Assembly (NCBI GenBank): GCA_032622095.1
Contig: CP136067.1
Span: forward strand, 134,729,990-134,793,989
Origin: Siphonodentalium dalli
Lineage: Eukaryota; Mollusca; Scaphopoda; Gadilida; Siphonodentaliidae
DNA length: 64,000 nt
Reading direction: 5' to 3'
The position numbers and the translations under genes are program-made. This document shows positions 12,601 through 22,504 of this stretch, piece by piece; positions within the stretch are counted from its first letter, which is position 1; each line of letters opens with the position of its first letter. Under the pieces are notes generated by a model. The model worked only from the letters and a program-made list of their open reading frames with translations, ran no database searches and was not told the DNA's origin.

Positions 12601-14424
12601 TGTGATAAAATATATTTTTCACATTAAATTGCCGCTTTCAATTGACAACTCTTGTGGCAGAACAAATATTATGTATTTTATGGAATGTCACAATAATTAT
12701 TGTGACTTGTTATAACATTTATATGTTTGTTTAGAAACACCGCTATAAAAAGGTATAGGCAGGATGTTTCGACGTATAATAAAGCAGTATCAGCTGTCCC
12801 TATACACATTTCAATAGCTGCTTTACGTCGAAGAACACTTGGACTATATAATAGAATTGTTTATTAGCAAAGTCAACATCGAAATTCCAACATGCATGCT
12901 ACAACGTATATATATCATACATACAAACAATACATAACATGTACATGTACATCAATAAATTATTCCACCATATTATATGGTATTAATATGGTATTAATAA
13001 TAGAGGCAAATACTGCTAATACATTCAGGAATATGTTTTCTTAAATGGTATAACTCATATAATATTTATATTATATATAATAGAATATAATATAATATAA
13101 TACTTGCGTCATGGTAACTTTTTAAACGCTAATTTTATACTTATATTTAGCAGTGACAGCATTCTGTATAATTTATTTATGTTGGGATTTTCCCAGTAAT
13201 ACTTCAGGATATATGTTTCTCGCAGGTCGTTAAGTTATGTACACAAAATAACAAAATGGTATTCCATCACAGACATTTTCGTCAAATAACGGACATTTCG
13301 TGTCTTTACATGTACATTTATTCCATTTGCATACTATTATGCATACGTATTGCAGGTCCAATCATTAGAAAGTGAATATAAATTCGTGGATCCCATTCCC
13401 GAGACGATTGTTGTGAATGTGGGGGATCTGATGCAGAGGTGGACGTCCGATAAACTAATAGCTGCTGTAAGTGTTTATAATAATCACATCGAAAGGTGCA
13501 TGTACGCGTATATGTATAGTGCACAAATCACAACATCTTTCTTTTATTAGCGCCCATCGCTCCTTTGAGTAGAACTTTCCAACTGTCGGAAATTTCCAGC
13601 TTAACACACACTGTGGTGAGTTTGACAGGAAATATAAGCAACAAACACACTGTATGCATTATCTAGCTTCTGAACCCAACTAGGGTATGCGCTCATCATG
13701 TTACTATCTGAAAGCATGAATGCCTGCGAGAAAATAACAATTTAGTTTCCCGGCGGCCATTTGCAGAACTATTTTTGGAGGAAAAGTCACCTTAAAACAC
13801 CATAATGTCTGGAAAGATGAATCAGTATTGAGTGTTTCTGTCTGTAAGATTATTACAAACGTGGTTGATTAATATTTATGTTGTTCTATGTTGTTTTGTT
13901 CCTTCGCTCAACAACAAAAATAGTTCTGAAATGGCCACCAAATATAAAATATGCAATGAAAAATGCTTTAAAGAAAGAAAAATTCATGGTGAATAGACAC
14001 ATTGAAATATAGTGTGACTAAAATGACCCCGATTTTGAGAATGTGTGAGAAATATGACAGATGGTGCAGCTGGATGATGTTATATTTATTGTAACATCTG
14101 ACTTATGAGGCTTGTCTTTGGTATAGAATATATTGGTATATTTGGTATTTTCCCCAGTGGTTTGTGAGTGGGATGTCACATCATGGCCGCACTTATGATT
14201 CTACGTACTGTTCATCAATATTCGTGATATCTTTTACTTCGCAGAAACATCGAGTTACTTCAGCCGACCAGGAGAAGAGGAAGAAGACGCGACAGTCCAT
14301 TGCTTTCTTTTGTGGCCCGGATCTTGATACCGAGTTGTCTTGCCTTGATGGATCACAAAAATATTCGCCTATAACCGCCAGAAAATATCTGATGCAAAAA
14401 TTCAAGGAAACGCTCAAATACTAG
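1..14424 (+). CDS. 2-oxoglutarate/Fe(II) dioxygenase, isopenicillin-N-synthase-like, multi-exon, 5' end outside window
   Basis: Enzymes of this superfamily couple oxidation of a small substrate to decarboxylation of 2-oxoglutarate, using Fe(II) held by HxD...H. Exons read 1-76, 752-865, 9727-9859, 11837-11925, 13356-13466, 14245-14424, all bounded by AG/GT. Intron phases are 0, 0, 1, 0, 0 and agree across every junction. In order they encode KESIDSFG, TWPREAEKFEETFREF, LTIRTNWYPKIDG, EHSDYLTVTLLFQDEVGGL, PETIVVNVGDLMQRWTSDK, then HRV and RQSIAFF before the stop at 14422-14424. This is the order of the family's C-terminal two thirds, with the iron ligands (HSD, later H) and the 2OG-binding RxS visible. 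The substrate cannot be told. Exon 1-76 has an in-frame TAA at 17-19 where the 46-kb copy has GAA, so the locus may be a pseudogene or may use another exon. The 866-9726 intron is packed with LINEs. Family call firm; functional state uncertain. Confidence 0.85.
752..865 (+). CDS. Dioxygenase exon (TWPRE...)
   Basis: It lies between the acceptor TTTTCGCAG and the donor GTAAG, 114 nt, phase 0 at both ends. It encodes TWPREAEKFEETFREF and then KLAYRVFDIISLNF, the WP-x-F and helical region found before the first core strand in this family. Confidence 0.8.
866..1734 (+). other. Intron sequence, nothing recognised
   Basis: This follows the GTAAG donor of the dioxygenase exon. It is AT-rich, with only short chance ORFs on either strand. 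It precedes the first LINE. Confidence 0.5.
1735..4530 (+). mobile_element. Decayed APE-type LINE (CR1/Jockey-like group), sense, in the dioxygenase intron
   Basis: Broken pieces of one ORF2-type protein occur in order. Endonuclease: VGAVYI near 1880, AGDFNAQ near 1995, STVDYVLSS near 2260. Reverse transcriptase: NNYRGIII near 3045, QTGFRKGYSTLDN near 3155, DLEKAFDSVW near 3205, YADDTVLMAE near 3383 in another frame. Thumb and C-terminus: VPILTYGCDIWGLDG near 3750. The endonuclease SDH is replaced by SDV. The catalytic ADD lies past a frameshift from the palm. Further stops and frame changes follow to about 4530, so it cannot be active. Clade assignment is by style only. Confidence 0.85.
4600..5060 (-). 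mobile_element. LINE reverse-transcriptase fragment, antisense
   Basis: On the minus strand, 5047-4766 encodes GNDTVIMAETQKALEKQLNE and then FEKYCDRWKFTVNTEKT and FNYMGISFCKSGSFNP. These are the YADD-strand (degenerate), palm and thumb of the same LINE family as 1735-4530. A frame change lets ATRAMYAI and TPIFAFSVRYGGL follow down to about 4600. It is truncated at both ends. Confidence 0.8.
5150..5338. mobile_element. Old degenerate copy of the AGGGGTACTG TTAA-MITE family
   Basis: Blocks such as GACTGGAGTCATAA, TTTTGCACTGGTCCATGG and TGTACTGTTGAGTGTAGAA match, in order, the complete element at 62831-63177. Both ends are lost. Confidence 0.6.
5339..5940. other. Intron sequence, nothing recognised
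   Basis: AT-rich DNA between the MITE relic and the next LINE. I see no motif, repeat or coding stretch that can be supported. Confidence 0.4.
5950..9110 (+). mobile_element. Near full-length but decayed CR1/Jockey-like LINE, sense
   Basis: Read in order on + strand: an N-terminal hydrophobic stretch ending AVHKNPGP (6130-6200), the typical start of many marine-invertebrate LINE ORF2s; endonuclease start DIVCFSETHL (near 6260); endonuclease core 6345-7178 with GHLNCNL (degenerate GDFN) and SDHYAI; RT with NNYRPISLLS (7650) and FADDICLTNENSHL (7845); C-terminal VHPLMEYASCVWIGEP (8195), EAARIVT, and a late Cys/His patch CRYGRSVENAFHY (8745). At least six frame changes or stops are seen, and the RT core between 7715 and 7840 is shortened. 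An AT-rich 3' UTR follows to about 9110. Confidence 0.85.
9111..9726. other. End of long intron; unassigned 142-codon minus ORF
   Basis: 9592-9164 on the minus strand stays open for 142 codons, and an 86-codon + ORF overlaps it. Neither product resembles a known family, and neither has splice or start context. The DNA also contains a short imperfect inverted repeat near 9185-9243. I treat it as intron. Confidence 0.3.
9727..9859 (+). CDS. Dioxygenase exon (LTIRTNWYP)
   Basis: The acceptor is CACCTTAG and the donor GTGAG; length 133 nt, phase 0 to 1. It encodes FVFSLKDRNMM, NYHKALGTPSHEQ and LTIRTNWYPKIDG, matching the family's LR-x-x-YYPPI strand just before the HxD segment. The donor lies in a 46-bp tandem duplication, so a second donor-like copy occurs at about 9906; only the first keeps the frame. 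Confidence 0.8.
9855..9946 (+). repeat. 46-bp tandem duplication spanning a splice donor
   Basis: Two adjacent 46-bp units (9855-9900 and 9901-9946) with few mismatches. Each contains CGATGGTGAG, the exon end plus GT donor of the dioxygenase exon. Confidence 0.85.
10101..10495. mobile_element. Foldback MITE with CACTCTAAATC ends
   Basis: The ends are exact inverses (CACTCTAAATC / GATTTAGAGTG), flanked by a 2-bp TG duplication. CACT-type ends with short TSDs recall CACTA/EnSpm-like elements, but no transposase is present. Three 49-bp tandem units lie inside (starting 10324, 10373, 10422), and GTTGGGTAA-type blocks recur in both orientations so the whole can fold back. Confidence 0.75.
10500..11617. 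other. Intron sequence, nothing recognised
   Basis: AT-rich DNA between the foldback MITE and the intronic minisatellite. Only short ORFs occur, with no motif. Confidence 0.4.
11618..11768 (-). repeat. 75-bp intronic minisatellite, two copies
   Basis: Two head-to-tail copies of a 75-bp unit containing AAATCTCCACGTTGTTGAG, just upstream of the HxD exon. The duplicated locus at 63.7-64.0 kb (opposite strand) has at least four copies. Confidence 0.8.
11837..11925 (+). CDS. Dioxygenase exon with HxD iron-binding motif
   Basis: The exon runs from acceptor ATTAAACAG to donor GTGAG, 89 nt, phase 1 to 0, joining neighbours without a frame break. It encodes PVETGDRCS followed by EHSDYLTVTLLFQDEVGGL. 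HSD supplies two Fe(II) ligands, and TLLFQDEVGGL is the family's signature strand. A near-identical copy lies at 63553-63641 on the minus strand. Confidence 0.85.
11990..12545. repeat. Dispersed repeat hosting a palindromic MITE
   Basis: 11990-12141 and 12436-12480 together match, in reverse complement, the unbroken stretch 44645-44785, for example CTTCTCAAGCAT and GAGTGTCTCCATCA. The 12.1-12.4 kb element splits this repeat. Confidence 0.65.
12142..12435. mobile_element. TTAA-type MITE with twin 69-bp palindromes (left end lost)
   Basis: Two 69-bp near-perfect palindromes, 12187-12255 and 12337-12405, are reverse complements of each other. Each has 27-nt arms (GCCAATGCATTCTC...) and a small CGACC-ATA-GGTCG centre. 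The right end TTGGGTAAAGGGTTA matches the complete copy at 36338-36706. A 21-bp near-duplicate (12121-12141 and 12436-12456, two mismatches) flanks this copy. Confidence 0.75.
12546..13355 (+). other. Intron sequence
   Basis: AT-rich intron up to the acceptor at 13354-13355. It contains an AT-rich simple tract near 13060-13105. No gene is seen. Confidence 0.5.
13356..13466 (+). CDS. Dioxygenase exon (VVNVGDLMQRWT)
   Basis: The acceptor is TACGTATTGCAG and the donor GTAAGT; 111 nt, phase 0 at both ends. It encodes VQSLESEYKFVDPI and PETIVVNVGDLMQRWTSDK, the (V/I)VN(V/I)GD(L/M)(L/M)(Q/E)xWT strand seen in nearly all plant and animal members of this family. Confidence 0.9.
13741..13946. mobile_element. 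Short foldback element in last dioxygenase intron
   Basis: About 35-bp inverted arms, left GGCGGCCATTTGCAGAACTA and right TAGTTCTGAAATGGCCACC, enclose a non-coding loop. No clear target duplication was resolved. Confidence 0.6.
14245..14424 (+). CDS. Dioxygenase terminal exon with distal His and RxS
   Basis: The acceptor is TTTACTTCGCAG; the exon reads in phase 0 to TAG at 14422-14424. It encodes KHRVTS (third iron ligand), RQSIAFFCGPD (2-oxoglutarate-binding Arg and Ser) and KYSPITARKYLMQKF, the usual C-terminus. An AATAAA occurs near 14788, inside a MITE that sits in the 3' flank. Confidence 0.9.
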   Translation, partial: KHRVTSADQEKRKKTRQSIAFFCGPDLDTELSCLDGSQKYSPITARKYLMQKFKETLKY

Positions 14425-14465
14425 GAAGTAGTGATGCAGATTATGCTGAGAATCTCTACTCTGTC

Positions 14466-14890
14466 TAAAGTTGCCATTACACGATTAAGCTTGCTTAATT
14501 CAGCTCCAAATGGTAACCACAGGGGGTTATGCTGGATGTTCACATTACACCATTCAGCAAACTTTTGAAAGCACTGTTTTATCAGGAAATCTTTCATGTG
14601 CAGATGTCCATCATAATTAACTGGTCTGTGGTTATATTTACTAACTCGACTCCAATATTGTGGACTACACATGTGTTTTTTATCAGATATCACGAGGAAA
14701 TCTGTTATTTAACTGCTACTTGACATTAATGGGGGATCCGTGCTGAATAGAAAAACGGCCCGGTTCCTTTCCATACAGCTTGCTCAATGGGTAATAAAAA
14801 GTGCTGAGCTCTATGAAATGACATGGTATTGCACAACTCGCATCTTGAGCTTGCTGAATTAAACAAGCTTAATCGTGTAATGGCACCTTA
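14466..14890. mobile_element. MITE with about 40-bp TIRs, probable TTAA target
   Basis: The left arm GCCATTACACGATTAAGCTT recurs inverted at the right end (AAGCTTAATCGTGTAATGGC). The right end is followed by TTAA; the left has the degenerate CTAA. It lies in the 3' flank of the dioxygenase gene and supplies an AATAAA. Confidence 0.7.
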
Positions 14891-14892
14891 AC

Positions 14893-15746
14893 GCCCGTAG
14901 ATATCATATTCCACCTGTACAAAACCTGGGAACTTTTTTAAGTTTTTACAGGGAACTATACAGTCGAACAATTACTAGTGTAAACGGGTTGATATAGAAA
15001 TACACACAGAAAGAAAGAGGTATTCGTTCGTGTGAGCAAAAATCGTGTCCGTTATAAGTCACGGTCAACACCGAGGCATTGCGACAGGCAAATCTGATTT
15101 TATTAATTGTTACTCGGGCTTGGCGAATGTGCTTAATCTTTCTTTGTCATTTCAACCCATGTATTTCACACTGTGTAATCGAGAACATGTGTACTGGTGC
15201 GTAAGGTGACAAAGTACTTAAAGTTAAGTTTTTTGTTTAATAATATTTATTCCCACATATAAATTACAATATAATATTTGGTAATTCATCTTATCATCGG
15301 TGGACATAATATAAAATGTCGTGATAAAGCGAGCAATATTATGCTGTATAATTCGAGTCGTCTCCCGTCGTGGAGTTGTCGGAGACAGGTAATGAATTGG
15401 TATATTCATGTGCTTTATGTTTGCACCATGTCTAATATATTATATAATGGGTGTCATATGAGCAATACAGACAGACATATATACAACATTTTTGTGTCAC
15501 CTGTCGTGTCGGTCATCAGCTGTTTTAATCTATCCATACATTGGATATTTCCTTAATGTAATTATTATTATTTTAATATGGAAGTATATTGTTATTCAAA
15601 TTTTTATTTTTATATTTCATTATTTATAGTTCTTAACATATTTTGTAACCCTTATATCTCAGAAAGTTTAAAAGATAAAGCATTGAAATTTGGTAGGTAT
15701 ATGCAACTTGTGAAGTGACAACTGAATGAAACATTTAGGTTTATGT
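14893..15746. other. Intergenic, nothing recognised
   Basis: AT-rich, short ORFs only. Its right end and the DNA after 25341 appear to be one dispersed repeat split by the LTR element. Confidence 0.4.
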
Positions 15747-16194
15747 TGTAGAGTAATTATCCCTGATACATACTAAACATATCTATCTTAACCGATGAGG
15801 GGAGACAGGAATATAATCGAACTATAAGTGACCCCAACCAATTACCAAGGTCATACTCGAAGAGGCCGCGACCTTTGGGTTATGCAAGTCTAACCACAAA
15901 GGATTGATAGTCTTAGGTAATAATTCCCAGTTCACCCATGGGTCAGTACAGACAAAGAGATACACTAATGACTGCTACCAGTCATTAGCGATATATAAAC
16001 CAGACATTAATCTACTCTTCAATCAGTTTCGGCTCTTCAGACTAATTGGCAGATGTCAACATCCACCCGCTAAATTAATAAGCGGCGTTCCTGTCTTTCC
16101 ATCCATCCAAGATGATTCATAACATTGCTGTTGACTATACATTGATATTAGATGTGAATAAATGATATACAAGAACTGACTTCATTCTTCCACA
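15747..16194 (+). repeat. 5' LTR of Ty3/Gypsy element
   Basis: Begins TGTAGAGTAATTATC and ends TTCTTCCACA. It is matched by 24895-25341. Confidence 0.93.
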
Positions 16195-16764
16195 TAGATG
16201 AAATGGTCCCGTTAAGCAGTTCTGCGTCTCACTACTACACAACTTGAAGTCTCGGCCACTAAACGATCAAAACCAAAGAAAAATACAGAAGATAGCAGCC
16301 AACCCAAAAAGAAAAAACTTTATAAAATTGCTACAGAAGATTGCTGCCAAAACAAAGAAAAATACAGAAGATAGCAGCCAAACCAAAGAGAAAAAACTTT
16401 ATAAAATTGCTACAGAACATTGCTGCCAAAACAAAGAAAATACAGAAGATAGAAGCAAAAATAAAGACAACTTTATAAATTGCTTACGAAGATCACAGCC
16501 AGAAGAAGATAACATAGACGAAAAAGAGAAGAAAAGACGAAAGAACCAAAGACAAGAACAAAACAAACAATTTGAACTCGGCAGTTGTGACAGTCAGTTA
16601 TTCATAGGATTTGGTGAGTTAAACTTTTTTATTTTTGCCAGATGTGCGTTTTCACACCTTGTTAGAGGCTTGATTATTAACACCCAATTCCACCCTAAAA
16701 TTTTCGCGTGGTATGGCCCTTGCCCCCAAACAATTTTCAAATCAAACACATTTAATTAACTTTC

Positions 16765-17957
16765 ATGGAACCACCGCCACCCGAATCCGTAGAATATTCT
16801 AATCAAGATAGTTTATTTAATCGAACTTTCAATATGGAACGAGAATGCCACCTACACGCGGCCAGTAATTCAAACATGCAAGACAAAAATATACCAAATC
16901 CCTCCTTTCAAATGCCGAGCGCACAAGACACACAGAATACCCTCATATCTCAATTAACGCGAGAAATAGGTCAATTTAACATGACAATGCGTAAGACTTC
17001 TGCCGCCACCCATTCACAGGCCACAGTATCTGCCATTATAGGTATGAACGCAATGGTTACATCATTTGATGGCAAACCATCAGAATTTTCAAATTGGATG
17101 CACGAAATTGAGAAATATTCTTCGACACTTGGGGCAGAGGATGAAACAATAATTAAAATAGCCGCTCATCTGTTTCCGAATTCGTGCAACGATACATCAA
17201 TGACAATACGGTTAACGGCACAATAACGGTCACATGGCCTGATTTGAAAGCGCAGTTGCGATCCCGTTTCAGCGCGATAAGTGACGCACCACAGGCTCTG
17301 GCCATGTTGCGAGCATTAAAACAAACACACCAGGAAACACTACCTATGTTTGCAGAGAGAATTAGATCACTCGCAAACACTGCCTTTATTGATGAAATAA
17401 ATACACAGGCGGTACAAACACAATTGGTAACATTTTTTGCGGATGGCATACGCGATGACCATATCAAATCCACTTTAATTAAAGATGACCCAACGTCGCT
17501 CGACCGTGCCACCGAGATCGCAATGAAACAAATGAACATTAAACAGAGGTTCAAACTTCGCTATGGTGATAGAACATTGAGGTCAAATGAACAACACCAA
17601 ATACACGACTCCTTCCCACAACCCATGGAGGTTGACCATTTTAGGCGACGTCCCATACTATGGAAACCGCGCAATAATATATCTAATAGCTCTGCAACTA
17701 ACAAACCAGTGCACCGTGCAAATCATCACTCAAACCCACCATTCCGAATGCCACCAAGATTTCAAAACACTAACTTTAATAGACAAAACAATGATATCCG
17801 CCAGGATCGAGTAAACAATATAGACTACAACTCAACCCGGCCAAACTTCCCAAATCAAAGGAAACTCCAGTTCTGCACACTATGTAAGATGAACAACCAC
17901 GATATACGAAATTGCCGAAGACGGATCGCCAATAACAAACAATATTTAAACATGTAA
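16765..17957 (+). other. gag region of the young Ty3/Gypsy element
   Basis: Capsid/nucleocapsid-type coding stretch, ending with a zinc knuckle CTLCKMNNHDIRNC near 17875. It sits immediately before pol. Part of the fossil element described above. Confidence 0.8.
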
Positions 17958-17959
17958 GA

Positions 17960-20900
17960 ATGTCTTTGAAGAAGCCGCAAGGACATTCTAAAAATCATAA
18001 TCGTCATCATCATAATACATCACATCAGAGCGCGAGATATCAAACCAAAACCGTCTTCAAGACACCCTCAAAATTTACGACCATAAATAGATTTTCGCCT
18101 AATTACCCAAAGCAAAATAGTTATGCAACTAAACCAGCGACTGGTACCCTAAACACCAGAGCAGCACGTGTTACTATAAAAGAACAGAGACATCGTTCAG
18201 ACCAGGCCAATAAATTGAAACCTAATACATCTTATCATGCTGATACGAGCATGAATAAACACGTGCATTCTCCAATTATAAATAGAAATTCCGCTGGTCA
18301 CGTTAGAACAGATATGAATAAACGATTACATAAGATCGTTCCCAAACAAAAGGACATTAATAGTGAAGTAAACACTAAAACTCGAAACCAACGACAAGCT
18401 AATCAAATTGCAACGGTTTACCAAAATAATAATAATAATGAGCCGAGTAAAAACTGTCAAAGTATAAATAACCAGTCGGAACAGATGCAATTGTATACAT
18501 TACCTAAACTCAAATACCATGCAGAGATTGCACAAGGACTGCAACAGCAAACGCCTTGTTCAACAATTATTAAAATTGGTAACCAACGCATTAGGGCATT
18601 ACTTGACTCTGGGGCAAGTACAAGTTGCTTAAAATATGACGTATATCGCTCCCTTCCAAATAAGCCCCCGTTAATAAAAGAACAAATAATTCTGACCTCA
18701 GCAACAGGCCAAAATATGAAAGTATACGGCAGTATACATTTGCCCTTCAAAATTGGATCAATGTCATTAGTACATAAATTCTTTATATTACCCAACCTAG
18801 CAAGATCAGCGATTTTTGGTCGCGATTTTTTAACAGACAAACGTGTAAGACTCTATTTCGATTTGAATGCATTTAGAGTAGGCAACAAAACATTCCCCAT
18901 GTTACAGGATTTACATATAGCATCATTGCTACGTTCGCGGCAAGATATCAAATTACCACCCCATTCATGTGCATTGGTGAACACAAAAATAATTGGTACA
19001 CCAGACATGTATGAGACACCATATCTTGGAGTAAGTCACGCCGATATCGGCATATTTAAGGATGAACCTAATGTGTCCATTATGGACGGGATAGTTTCTG
19101 CATCAAAACGAGATATACCGGTCATGATCATGAATAATTCAGACTCGTATATATCTATATTTAAAGGTAATATAGTTGCGAAAACACATGGCCTAAGTTC
19201 AGACCAGATCTGTCAAACAAAGGCTAAGATACCCACCACAAATAAAATGAATGATTCTCAAGAAGTATTTAGTATAGAAAATCAAACAAATATATCTAAG
19301 GCTGGCCAGAAACCTTTCAAATTGGACGATATATGTGCCCCCGACCACCACAAAATTGAACTACTTGGACTGGTCTCCCAATATCAAGATGTGTTTACAA
19401 ACGATCCAAATAAGGTAGGATTTTGCGATAAAATAGTCATGCGTGTTGATACCAAACCAGATGCAGAACCTATCTTTTGTCGTGCGTATCCTACTCCATT
19501 ACATAGACGCGAACACATGGAAAAGGCACTTCAAAAATTATTAGATGCTGGTATTATAAAGAAAACTACAAACGCGAGTTGGTCATTCCCTGCCTTATTG
19601 ATCCGTAAGGGAATCGTAGATCCTAATGGAATTCAAAATTATAGACTATGTATAGACCTGAGAAAGCTAAATAAAATCACCGTCCCATTACGATGGTACC
19701 TCCGCTCTTTTACCGAAGTTTCCAGCCGCCTCCAAAAATCCAAAGTTTTTTCCACAATCGACATTAGCCAAGCTTATCATGTTATCGGTGTTCTCAAAGA
19801 ACATCAAGAAAAGTTAACTATGAGCACAGATTTCGGATTGTTTTATTTCACAAGGGCCCCATTTGGCTATTGCAACTCGAGCGCGACGTTTTTGACATTA
19901 ATCCATAAAGCATTGGAAGGGTTAAGTTTTGTTGACAACTTCGTCGACGATTTAATTTGTCACAGCGAAACGGAGGCCCTCCATAAACAGCACCTCAAAA
20001 TAGTATTCGAACGACTCAGAGAGTATGGATTAGTAGCACGATTAACAAAGTCCCAATTTTATATGAAAGAAGTAAAATTTTTAGGGCATATCGTATCACA
20101 AAATGGAACGCGCCCAGATCCCGCCAAAGTTAAAGCCATACAAGATGTGCCGGCCCCAACATCAGTTAAAGAAGTCCATAGAGTATTAGGGATTTTTAAT
20201 TTTTATCGGAACTATTGTAAAGATTTCTCCGACACTGCTGCATCATTAATTAAATTAACTGCTCGTTACGCAAAATTTGCATGGTCCAAAGAATGTCAAA
20301 ATGCTTTTGATACACTAAAACAAAATTTGCTTAAAGTACCTACTCTGGCCTACCCTGATAGGAACAGGAAAATGATCTTATATTGCGATGCATCAATGCA
20401 TTCAGTGGGGGGATCATTAGTCCAGCCATACCCAGAAAACAAATTAGAAACTGATATCAAAACCCCGGAATTTCCAATTTGCTTTGTTAGCAAAAAGTTG
20501 AATCACTCTCAACGAAATTACAGTACCACAGAGCGCGAAGCACTCGCCATATATGTATGTCTAAAGAAACTCAATTTCTATCTAGAGGGATCAGACGTAG
20601 AAATACGAACAGATCATTTACCCATAGTTTCTATGTTTCAAAATACTCAGATGGCCAATAAACGTATTCAAAAATGGTTTATTGAAATTTCCGCATACAA
20701 TCCAAAAATTACCTATATACAAGGGTCCGAAAACATTGCCGCTGACTTTTGTTCTCGGGTGGACCCGACAAACCAACAGAGTATGTCAGAGTGTTCAGTG
20801 GAGAGCGAAGAGAAAACGCCATATGACATAGCGATCAATGACGGATCACTAAACATATTAGATTCACAGAAAATAAAAAATTACGTCAAGACAATAGGTA

Positions 20901-22504
20901 AACAAAAAGTGCATACGTTGCCCGACACTATATTAATTTCCGAAAATGAACAACTAAATGTACCTACCAATATCGAAGAAATGCAAAAAGAGGACCATAT
21001 TATCGCAGACATAATTCGCAAATTAAAATCCGATAAACCACCCGAAAAGATAACAAAGCAATATATATCGAAAGACGGAATTCTATACTATATGTCTGTA
21101 TTTAATGAGCAAGCATCGCAACGCATTTATGTCCCGGAAAAGCTGACTAAGCAGATAATTTCTGAATATCATATTGTCGGTCATTATGGATCCCAACGAA
21201 TGTACCATACCATACGTTTGCGATATTATTGGCCACGAATGTTCCCAATGATAGTCAGTTTCGCCAACAATTGCCACATTTGTAAACAAAGAAATCAAAA
21301 CACTGCCCGTATTCCAAATCAAATGACGGATATACCGAGCCGACCAGGGGAAATGATCGCGATAGATTTAATGGGAAAATTTAACCCACCCACAGCCAGC
21401 GGCAATTCCTACATTCTAACAGTCATAGATTTATTCAGTTTACACAAAATGGCATATGCGCTTCCCACAAAACACGCAGAAGTGGTCGCTGAAAGACTTA
21501 TGACTCAGTATTTCACCATATTTGGTTATCCCGCTAGTCTGGTATCAGATAATGGCAGTGACGTATGCAGTGAGGTATTCAAAATAATATCTAACTACTA
21601 TGTTATTCAGCATCGCAAGACCTCGTTCTATGCGCCTTTCAGCAACGGATCAAGTGAACGATCTCATCGCGACTACAATGGAATATTAGCCAAATTAACT
21701 GAGGGAAATCCAACATCATGGGACCTATTTCTCAATTTCGCATCAGAAGCCATGAATTTTCATGTCTCAGCAACGACTCAATTTTCTCCATATTTTTTAA
21801 CTTTCTGCAGACACCCCCAAATAAATATTGACAAGATACTGACACCGCGACAGAAATACACGGGTGAATGCCTCATTCAACAGTTACTAGAGAAGCAGCA
21901 CTTCGCATTTCAATTAGTTAAACAAAATATGAAACAAGTCAAGACGAAACGAAACGAAAACAGTAAAGGTAAAATACCGAAATTTCCCATAGGTTCCCAG
22001 GTCTATGTTAAGAATCACAGACAAACCCATAAACTAGGTATGAAATATGATCCATTTTGGGTGATACTTAAACAAACAGGACCAGTTTCGTGTGTAATTC
22101 GTAATCAAATTACAGGCAGTTTATCTAAAAGTCATGCCAAACATTTAAAATTAGCAACGACTAAATGGCATACACCACAATTACAGGAGAACCAGAAAGT
22201 TCGAAAAAGCAGATTTGCATTCCCACATAATTCATCAACACAAAGCTCAGATGCTGACATATCGAGTAATAGTAACAATTCGGACACCGAAAATGAGAAC
22301 AATGAGACAGCCCCTTTAACACAATTAATACGACAAAATCGCGTCATCCGGGACGGATCGGATTCAAATGAAACAGTTCCCTTACCAGAGATGGCACATA
22401 AATTAATAGCATCAAAACGCGATCATGAAAAACAATCATTTTCATCAACCGAACCATACAACCCTTATGATATGCTAACTCAAAACGATGAAGCAAAAAT
22501 GTAA
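17960..22504 (+). other. pol region of the young Ty3/Gypsy element
   Basis: A single 1514-codon frame. Domains in order: aspartic protease (LLDSGAS, about residue 215), reverse transcriptase (about 510-700), RNase H (about 800-920), and integrase with HHCC zinc finger and catalytic core (about 1070-1300). This order defines Ty3/Gypsy rather than Copia. Part of the fossil element. Confidence 0.92.

Noticed and set aside
15904-16122. 72-codon ORF repeated exactly at 25051-25269
   Set aside because: It lies within the two LTRs and is duplicated with them; no protein family.
16195-16240. Primer-binding site of the young LTR element
   Set aside because: No convincing tRNA-complementary stretch directly after the LTR; left unassigned.
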